Of a stretch of 5,205 nt of DNA, positions 1-5,205 are shown piece by piece (within the stretch, counting starts at the first letter, position 1; the number at the start of each line of letters is the position of its first letter). This DNA is from an uncultured Endomicrobiia bacterium (GTDB taxonomy: Bacteria; Elusimicrobiota; Endomicrobiia; Endomicrobiales; Endomicrobiaceae). The notes beneath the pieces are model-generated. The model was given only the letters and a program-made list of their open reading frames with translations, was not told where the DNA came from and searched no databases. The stretch spans positions 1 to 5,205 of the forward strand of contig CAJOOL010000188.1 of assembly GCA_905236115.1 (NCBI GenBank), in the 5' to 3' direction. Position numbers and translations under genes: made by a program.

Positions 1-1
1 A

Positions 2-760
2 GTCTGCGGAAATATTTCCGAAACGGCATTGAAAGAAATATACCGCTGTGCAGAAGAAAAAAATTCGCAGGTATTTGTATTCGGGAAAGATTTTAACGCC
101 GGATTTTTAGGATATGACCGGAAAGAAAAAAACAGTTTGCAGCGTATAATTTACAATTCGGAATTAAAAAATTATCCGCAGAAAAATAAAAATTTCCCGG
201 CAGAATTTAAAACAAGTTTACTCGGTAAAGCTCAAGTTTATAATACCGCAATCGTGCTGAAAACCTGTGAAATATTGAAAGATAAATTAAATAAAATAAA
301 TTTTGATACGGTAAAAGAAACTTTACAAAATATTAAATGGCCTGCAAGATTTGATATAAGAGAAATTAAAATAAACAATAAAAATTTTTCTTTAATAATA
401 GACGGTGCACATAACGAGCAGGCTGTTGAAAATTTTTTGGATGTATATAAACAGTCTCCTTTTTATAAGAAAGAAAATAAGCTCTGCTTTGCCGTTATGC
501 AGGAAAAAAATTATAAAAAAATAATAAGAAAACTTGTCTGTGAATTTAAAAATATAAACTTGATAAGACTTGATAATTCAAGAGCCGTTGACACGGAAAT
601 ATTAAAAAAAGAATTTTCAAAATATACTGACGAAAATAAAATTTTTATTTATGATGATATTGCTGAAATTTTAAAAAATACAAAAAACAATGATGTTTTG
701 GTATTTTTTGGTTCGTTTTTTTTGGCAGGAAAAATATTGGAAACAATTGATAATTTATAA
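2..760 (+). CDS. folC: FolC-type folylpolyglutamate synthase / dihydrofolate synthase, C-terminal part (5' end outside window)
   Basis: This cytoplasmic Mur-ligase-superfamily enzyme uses ATP to add glutamate to dihydropteroate or to folates, giving dihydrofolate and folylpolyglutamates. The reading frame is open to the left edge, so about 252 C-terminal residues of a protein that is usually near 420-450 residues are visible. The TTG at 29 is an internal codon rather than the likely start, because the frame continues upstream of it. Landmarks in order are: GKAQVYN near 224-244, matching the family's G-x-x-Q-x-x-N segment of the central ATPase domain; WPAR at 338-349, the conserved W-P-x-R before the C-terminal domain; DGAHN at 401-415, the best family signature; and GSFFLAGK at 710-733, matching the terminal G-S-x-[FY]-L-x-G motif. 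The N-terminal P-loop lies outside the window, so I cannot tell a bifunctional enzyme from a single-function one. The TAA stop is followed by a 106-base spacer before the kinase gene. Family call is firm; exact substrate range is inferred. Confidence 0.9.
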   Translation, partial: VCGNISETALKEIYRCAEEKNSQVFVFGKDFNAGFLGYDRKEKNSLQRIIYNSELKNYPQKNKNFPAEFKTSLLGKAQVYNTAIVLKTCEILKDKLNKINFDTVKETLQNIKWPARFDIREIKINNKNFSLIIDGAHNEQAVENFLDVYKQSPFYKKENKLCFAVMQEKNYKKIIRKLVCEFKNINLIRLDNSRAVDTEILKKEFSKYTDENKIFIYDDIAEILKNTKNNDVLVFFGSFFLAGKILETIDNL

Positions 761-787
761 TTAAGTAAACGCCGGATAATTTTCAAA

Positions 788-808
788 CGGAAACCGCAAG
801 TTTTTTTT
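788..808 (+). terminator. weak hairpin plus T-run after folC (possible intrinsic terminator)
   Basis: A short CGG-AAA-CCG stem-loop (788-796) is followed, after four bases (CAAG), by a run of eight T at 801-808 and further T-rich sequence. The AAA at 785-787 could also pair with TTT at 801-803 if the CAAG is bulged out. Three G-C pairs are a poor stem for a terminator, and T-runs are common in such AT-rich DNA, so this is only a candidate for the end of the folC transcript. Confidence 0.25.
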
Positions 809-852
809 ATTTTTATTATTTGTAATTAATCGGCATTTTCTTAAGAGAAATA

Positions 853-858
853 AGAGGA
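853..858 (+). promoter_or_regulatory. Shine-Dalgarno site of the ROK kinase gene
   Basis: AGAGGA lies 8 bases before the ATG at 867, a normal distance for a ribosome binding site. It fixes the ATG as the start of the kinase and is the clearest Shine-Dalgarno sequence in the window. I see no convincing -35/-10 pair in the spacer before it. Confidence 0.6.
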
Positions 859-866
859 ATGGCATA

Positions 867-1808
867 ATGAGTGAATTGTACTTAGGTATTGATATGGGCG
901 GAACATTAATTAAGATGGCTGTTGTTGACGGTAAAGCTGCCATTGTTGAAGAAATCAGCATAGCTACCGATATGAAAGCTGCACCGAAAGCGGTAATAAA
1001 AAATATGGCTGACGTTCTTAAGAATTTTAAAAATTACAACAAAATAAAAAGTATCGGCATAGGTATTGCCGGCGATGTGGATTATAAAAAAGGAGTTGTC
1101 CGTTTTTCGCCGAACCTGCCTGAATGGAAAAATGTTCAGCTGAAAAAAGAAATGGAAAAGCTGACGAAAAAAACTGTTTTTGTGGATAATGATGCAAATA
1201 CTGCCGCAATAGGAGCTTTTTGGCTGGATATAAAAACAAAAGCCGATAATGTGATTTGCGTAACTTTGGGCACGGGTGTCGGCGGAGGAATAATAATAAA
1301 TAAAAAATTGTTCAGAGGAAATTCCGGAACGGCAGGCGAAATAGGACATACGACCATTGAAGCCGAAGGAAGAAAGTGTAACTGTAAAAACAGAGGCTGT
1401 GCGGAAACTTACATAGGCGTAAAACATATAGTTAAAGAAGCTGTTGATACTTTAAAAAACAAAAAGTCAAAATACATAATGAAACTTGCCGAAAATAACA
1501 TAAAAAATATAACTCCCAAACTTTTGTCTCAAGCGGCATTAAAAGGAGACGTGGTTGCACAGCAGATATGGAACAATGCAGGAAAAAAGCTGGGAATTCT
1601 TTTGGCAAATCTTATAAATATTTTTAATCCGGACAACATAGTTTTGTGCGGCGGTATTAGCAATGCTGGAAATTTAATTATGAATCCTGCAAAAAAAGAA
1701 ATTAAAGAAAGAGCATTCAAAACATCGGCTGCCGCCTGCAAAATTATAGTATCAAAATATACAGGCAGACTAGGTGTAGCAGGTGCGGCAATGCTTGTAA
1801 AAAATTAA
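867..1808 (+). CDS. ROK-family sugar kinase (glucokinase-like)
   Basis: This cytoplasmic kinase probably transfers phosphate from ATP to the 6-OH of a hexose such as glucose or N-acetylglucosamine. It has 313 residues, the usual size for ROK kinases, and lacks the N-terminal winged-helix domain of the ROK repressors. Visible motifs are: phosphate-binding D-x-G-G-T at 9-13; N-L-P-x-W at 83-87, typical of the sugar-binding lobe; D-N-D-A-N at 107-111, with D109 the expected catalytic base; L-G-T-G-V-G-G-G at 134-141; and G-E-I-G-H at 157-161. A zinc-type cluster, C171-x-C173-x4-C178-x-E180, pairs with H161. All expected catalytic and sugar-binding residues are present. One oddity is K174, where the family usually has Gly (C-x-C-G). 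The ATG follows a good ribosome binding site, and the stop is 3 bases before lptD. Substrate cannot be set from sequence; glucose is the default guess, and N-acetylglucosamine or N-acetylmannosamine are alternatives. I give no gene symbol for that reason. Confidence 0.92.
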   Translation: MSELYLGIDMGGTLIKMAVVDGKAAIVEEISIATDMKAAPKAVIKNMADVLKNFKNYNKIKSIGIGIAGDVDYKKGVVRFSPNLPEWKNVQLKKEMEKLTKKTVFVDNDANTAAIGAFWLDIKTKADNVICVTLGTGVGGGIIINKKLFRGNSGTAGEIGHTTIEAEGRKCNCKNRGCAETYIGVKHIVKEAVDTLKNKKSKYIMKLAENNIKNITPKLLSQAALKGDVVAQQIWNNAGKKLGILLANLINIFNPDNIVLCGGISNAGNLIMNPAKKEIKERAFKTSAAACKIIVSKYTGRLGVAGAAMLVKN

Positions 1809-1811
1809 AAG

Positions 1812-3848
1812 ATGTATTCTATTCATAAAAATATCATTATTTCCTTTACGGTATTAATTTTATTTTTTATATCGGCTTCAAATATTTTTGGCGGATATGA
1901 AGTCAATATAAAAGCCGATTCTTTAACGTATAAACAAAACGAAGAAATCATTAATGCTTCCGGAAATGTCAAGCTTCAGTGGACCGATAAAATAATAAAA
2001 GCCAACAACATTGAAATGAGAATAAAAGATAAAAATCTTTCTGCAGACGGAAACGTGGAAATATCCGAATCAAAAAGCACTATTTTCTCTGACAAAATTC
2101 AATACGATATGGAAAAAGAGCACGGCGATATGAATAATGCTGCAGGAGCATCTTCATCAATATTTTTTAAAGCCGAAAAAATGATAAAAGTTTCTTCCGA
2201 TACATACAAGATAAAAAATGTTACAATATCAAACTGCGATCTTGATGAACCGCACCATTACGCATATGCCAAAGAGGGTGTTTTTGTTACGGATAAAAAA
2301 ATATCAATTTCAAAAGCAGTCTATTATGTCGGCAAAATTCCCGTATTTTATTTTCCGAAATATACCAGATATCTTTCAGGCTCCGGCAGCAGATTTAGTT
2401 ATGAAATAGAACCGGGATATTCAAATGACGGTGGTATATCGGTAAAAGCCAAGCTGAAGTACAAATTTACGGATAAGCTTGATGCTGCACTTCTTTTGGA
2501 TTATTTGGGAACGTCCGGCGAGGGTATAGGACTTGAAACCAATTATTATGACACGGATAAAATAAAAGCTACTGTTTATGCTTACGGAATGCAGAGCAGA
2601 TCCGGTGATTACAGGGAATGGACTATACGCCCGTCTTATTGGCAGAAAATTAATGATTTATGGACGGTGCAGTCTTATGCGGAGTTTGTTAGTAATTCAT
2701 ATTTTAACAACAGATATTATATGGATAACTGGAACAGAGTTTTAAACAAAAGAAAATCTTATGCTGCATTTACAAGACAGAGCAGCAAATCCACATTAAG
2801 ATTTCTTTCCGAACTTTATCAGATATATAATCCTTTAACGGATAAAATTCAAAACGGTTCTTATTTGATTTTGCCTCAGGTTTATTATTCAATGTATCCG
2901 GTAAAAACTTTCGGAGCGTTAAGTAAATTTAATTTTAATTTCGAAAACAAAACAAATTACGAAACAACTTTTAACAATAAAATTTATGATTACAGCCGCA
3001 TTAGTGCAACAGCCGATTACAGCATAACAAAAGATTATAAAATTTCAAAAAAAATGACGTTAAAACCGACTTTAGGATTGAACGAAACTTTTTATGATAG
3101 CGTTAATCCTGAAAAATCCGATTTGAATTTGACAACGAGATATTACGGTTCTTTAAATGCCAGATACAGACTTAACCGCTGGATGGACTGGAACTTATCT
3201 TATGAGAGCAGACTGAGAACTCAAATGAACAGTTTGGGAATAGATACTTCCGCCGAAGATAACGGCGTGGAAATGAATGCTCTTATGTTTAATAATTATA
3301 TTTATACTTCTTCAAATTTGGTAATAAGAAATATTACAGGATATGATTTCAGAGATTTGAAAATTATAAATGATCATATAGATTGGTATCCTTTTATTAC
3401 GGAAATGACTTATATTCCGACATCAAAAATAACCCTTTTTTTAAGACAGACTCAGGATTTGCATCCGTTTAAATTTAACAATTTACAGTTTGATTCAATG
3501 TTCGGAAAACTTGAAAGATTTTATTTTAAATTTTCCGCATTTTATTATGATTACCGCCCGGAAGAAGTTGACATTGTCTCCGGTATAGGTTTTTGGCTGA
3601 ATGCAAAATGGAGATTTGATTATCTTATGCGTATTACCTGCCGCTATACCGGTGTTAAATGGCTTGGTAAAGACCACGAATTTAAACTTTATAGAGATTT
3701 ACACTGCTTTAATCTTGGTGTGAGCTTCCGTTTAAGAGAAGATTATTATGAAACATTTTTTAAATTTGATATGAAGACGAATGTTCCCACGCTGAAAAAG
3801 AAAGACGGAACCAAAGAAATTGACCAAGAATTTTATCCGTGGAGATAG
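1812..3848 (+). CDS. lptD: LPS-assembly outer-membrane protein LptD (OstA/Imp family)
   Basis: LptD is the outer-membrane beta-barrel which, with the lipoprotein LptE, receives LPS from the periplasmic Lpt bridge and places it in the outer leaflet. The 678-residue product is shorter than E. coli LptD (784). Residues 1 to about 27 form a Sec-type signal peptide: a Lys at 6, a hydrophobic core at 8-22, then small residues. Residues about 30-135 carry the OstA/LptA-type jellyroll, seen as repeated A-x-G-N-V and S-A-D-G-N-V strands (49-53, 77-82). An N-C-D segment at 141-143 and G-K-I-P-V-F-Y-F-P at 174-182 match the conserved junction with the barrel. From about 190 on, alternating aromatic and polar strands rich in Tyr, Asn and Arg form the barrel. 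Only three cysteines are present: 142, 610 and 632. C632, in H-C-F-N-L-G, sits where the family has its conserved C-terminal cysteine. A charged tail of about 20 residues ends the protein. The ATG is 3 bases after the kinase stop with no good ribosome binding site, suggesting translational coupling. Confidence 0.9.
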   Translation: MYSIHKNIIISFTVLILFFISASNIFGGYEVNIKADSLTYKQNEEIINASGNVKLQWTDKIIKANNIEMRIKDKNLSADGNVEISESKSTIFSDKIQYDMEKEHGDMNNAAGASSSIFFKAEKMIKVSSDTYKIKNVTISNCDLDEPHHYAYAKEGVFVTDKKISISKAVYYVGKIPVFYFPKYTRYLSGSGSRFSYEIEPGYSNDGGISVKAKLKYKFTDKLDAALLLDYLGTSGEGIGLETNYYDTDKIKATVYAYGMQSRSGDYREWTIRPSYWQKINDLWTVQSYAEFVSNSYFNNRYYMDNWNRVLNKRKSYAAFTRQSSKSTLRFLSELYQIYNPLTDKIQNGSYLILPQVYYSMYPVKTFGALSKFNFNFENKTNYETTFNNKIYDYSRISATADYSITKDYKISKKMTLKPTLGLNETFYDSVNPEKSDLNLTTRYYGSLNARYRLNRWMDWNLSYESRLRTQMNSLGIDTSAEDNGVEMNALMFNNYIYTSSNLVIRNITGYDFRDLKIINDHIDWYPFITEMTYIPTSKITLFLRQTQDLHPFKFNNLQFDSMFGKLERFYFKFSAFYYDYRPEEVDIVSGIGFWLNAKWRFDYLMRITCRYTGVKWLGKDHEFKLYRDLHCFNLGVSFRLREDYYETFFKFDMKTNVPTLKKKDGTKEIDQEFYPWR

Positions 3849-3852
3849 GCGG
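3847..3852 (+). promoter_or_regulatory. probable Shine-Dalgarno site for the GT-C/TPR gene
   Basis: AGGCGG overlaps the TAG stop of lptD and lies 10 bases before GTG 3863. It is only a partial match and a little far from the start, but it favours GTG 3863 over the in-frame GTG 3839, which would overlap lptD by 10 bases. The arrangement points to coupled translation of the two genes. Confidence 0.4.
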
Positions 3853-3862
3853 CAGAATAATT

Positions 3863-5205
3863 GTGATAAATAATATTTTAAATTCTTTTAAAAATTTTAT
3901 AAAAAATCATTTCAATTTAACGGCGTTTCTGTTTTTTGCCGCCGTTATTTTCTGCTTGTACGGGAATAATTTATCTTTCGGCTGGACGTTTTATGACGAC
4001 GATGTTTTGATACTGGATAAGCAGGACTATTTGTCATTTTCAAATATAAAAAATATTCTAACCGATACCGTGTTCGGACAGGAACACGATAAATTTTGCA
4101 GGCCTGTTTTAAATTTAACTTTTCTTTTTGAAAAATATTTATACGGTACAAATCCGGCAGGGTATCACTTTACAAATATTTTGCTGCATTTATTAAGCGT
4201 ATTTAGCATTTTTTTATTTTTATCTTTATTATACGATAAGAAAAAAATTTTCATTTTATGTATGTTTTTTGCAGTTCATCCGTCGCTTGTTCAAGCGGTT
4301 TCATGGATATCGGGAAGAAATGATTCTCTTTTAACGTTGTTTGTTTTTTTATCTTTTTACTTTTTGGCAGTAAAGATATTAAAAGCAAGTGCAAAAGCTT
4401 TTTATTTTTTTCATTTACTGTTTTTTATTTTTGCAGTTTTTACCAAAGAAACGGCGGTAATTTTACCGTTATTTTATTTGCTGTTTCAACTTTTGAATTT
4501 TTCAACCGCCGGGTCTTTCAATAGTTCTTTTAATCATTTAAAAATTCAACCGAAAAAAATATTTACAGCTTTTATTCCGTATATCATAATAATAGTTTTG
4601 TACCTTTTTTACAGAAGTTATGTTTTAAGTTATCAGAGTTATTCGGTTCCTTTAAGTTTATTTATAAAAAGTTTTTTTGTTTCTCTTCCGGCCTTAACAA
4701 AATATATTGCGAACATATTTTTCCCTGTAAAACTTTCCGTTTTTCCGGCAATAATGAATACGGATTATATAATATGTGCGGCTTCGGTATTATTTTTCAT
4801 TTTGTTTATGTTGAAATTCAAAAAAACAGGATATGATTTAAAAAAAGTTCTTTTCGGTTTTGTATGGTTTTTTGCATTTCTTCTGCCGACGTTTATAATG
4901 CCGAACAATCAGTTTTATGACCACAGAATATATTTGTCTCTTGCGGGAATACTTATATCATTGTCGGAGATAATAAAAAATTATAATGCAAAAAATTTTT
5001 TAAAATATGAAAGAATTATATTTCTTGCGGTAACAATTATGTTTTTTATAATGTTTTATTTTACCGCATTTTTTCACGGTCAAAAATTTGCAGACAGAGA
5101 AACTTTTTGGCTGAACGCATTAATGGATGCTCCGCAGTCCGATGTGGCCAATTCCGTAGTTGCGGGCATACTTGCCGAAAGAGGCAGATATAAAGAAGCC
5201 GAAGA
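3863..5205 (+). CDS. TMTC-like polytopic GT-C glycosyltransferase with C-terminal TPR repeats, N-terminal part (3' end outside window)
   Basis: An uninterrupted frame of 447 codons runs from GTG 3863 to the right edge. It resembles the TMTC type of membrane protein, known in animals as O-mannosyltransferases and common in bacteria with unknown acceptors; transfer from a polyprenyl-phosphate sugar outside the inner membrane is the inferred role. By eye about 10-12 hydrophobic segments lie between residues 17 and 404. The first outer loop holds an acidic D45-D46-D47, the usual place for the GT-C metal/catalytic acids. Then come C-R-P-V-L-N at 79-84, Y-H-F-T-N-I-L-L-H at 101-109, H-P-S-L-V-Q-A-V-S-W at 139-148 followed by I-S-G-R at 149-152, T-K-E-T at 194-197, and D-H-R-I-Y-L at 353-358, all in the order seen in this family. 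After the last segment, residues from about 410 look like the first TPR helices (G-R-Y-K-E-A at 441-446) and continue off the window. AGGCGG at 3847-3852, 10 bases upstream, can serve as ribosome binding site. An in-frame GTG at 3839, overlapping the end of lptD, is an alternative start. Donor and acceptor are unknown. Confidence 0.8.
   Translation, partial: MINNILNSFKNFIKNHFNLTAFLFFAAVIFCLYGNNLSFGWTFYDDDVLILDKQDYLSFSNIKNILTDTVFGQEHDKFCRPVLNLTFLFEKYLYGTNPAGYHFTNILLHLLSVFSIFLFLSLLYDKKKIFILCMFFAVHPSLVQAVSWISGRNDSLLTLFVFLSFYFLAVKILKASAKAFYFFHLLFFIFAVFTKETAVILPLFYLLFQLLNFSTAGSFNSSFNHLKIQPKKIFTAFIPYIIIIVLYLFYRSYVLSYQSYSVPLSLFIKSFFVSLPALTKYIANIFFPVKLSVFPAIMNTDYIICAASVLFFILFMLKFKKTGYDLKKVLFGFVWFFAFLLPTFIMPNNQFYDHRIYLSLAGILISLSEIIKNYNAKNFLKYERIIFLAVTIMFFIMFYFTAFFHGQKFADRETFWLNALMDAPQSDVANSVVAGILAERGRYKEAE

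Noticed and set aside
756..761. TATAAT as a -10 promoter element
   Set aside because: No -35-like hexamer is found 16-18 bases upstream and there is no extended -10. Such hexamers are expected often by chance in DNA this AT-rich.
836..850. Near-palindrome around CTTAAG before the kinase ribosome binding site, as an operator or hairpin
   Set aside because: The symmetry is short and imperfect, with A/T arms; there is no basis for calling a regulator site.
761..961. 66-codon open frame on the - strand across the folC-kinase spacer and kinase start
   Set aside because: About half lies opposite the well-supported kinase start. I see no family resemblance, so it is most likely a chance frame.
906..1427. 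173-codon open frame on the - strand inside the kinase gene
   Set aside because: It lies wholly opposite the ROK gene, whose motifs are intact. The translation is low-complexity, rich in Phe, Ser and Tyr, as expected from the reverse of Lys- and Glu-rich codons, and has no recognisable domain.
2218..2409. 63-codon + strand frame inside lptD
   Set aside because: It is an out-of-frame shadow of the conserved LptD junction region, which is clearly coding in the main frame.
3945..4151. 68-codon open frame on the - strand inside the GT-C gene
   Set aside because: It overlaps a frame on the + strand that is open for 447 codons and carries a full set of family motifs; the reverse frame has no recognisable content.

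Overview
This AT-rich window (about one third G+C by eye) carries four genes, all on the + strand and closely packed: the 3' end of a folC-type gene, a complete ROK-family sugar kinase gene, a complete lptD (LPS-assembly outer-membrane protein) gene, and the 5' part of a large polytopic membrane protein of the TMTC / GT-C glycosyltransferase type whose C-terminal TPR domain starts just before the right edge. There are no RNA genes, mobile elements, CRISPR arrays or long repeats that I can see. No non-coding stretch exceeds about 110 bases.

The organism is a diderm (LPS-exporting) bacterium, because LptD works only in an outer membrane. The AT-rich codon use, the sequence style of the LptD, and the combination of a ROK kinase with a TMTC-like TPR glycosyltransferase remind me of Elusimicrobiota (Elusimicrobium/Endomicrobium-like). 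This is an inference from general resemblance, not a database result, and other AT-rich diderm phyla remain possible.

Layout: 2-760 is FolC (left end cut off). 761-866 is a spacer with a weak hairpin/T-run and a clear ribosome binding site for the next gene. 867-1808 is the ROK kinase. After only 3 bases comes lptD (1812-3848), and after 14 bases the GT-C/TPR protein (3863 to beyond 5205). The last three genes are so close that they are very probably one transcript. folC may be in the same transcript or may end at the weak hairpin.

Functionally, FolC makes or polyglutamates folates in the cytoplasm, and the ROK enzyme phosphorylates a sugar in the cytoplasm. LptD inserts lipopolysaccharide into the outer leaflet of the outer membrane, and the GT-C protein probably transfers a sugar from a lipid-linked donor on the periplasmic side of the inner membrane. 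The last two are both envelope genes, so a cell-envelope operon is a reasonable reading. Any direct functional link between them is conjecture. This looks mainly like ordinary core genome; I found no convincing undescribed system. The points worth a second look are small: cysteine pattern and tail of LptD, a variant zinc motif in the kinase, and the lptD/GT-C pairing.
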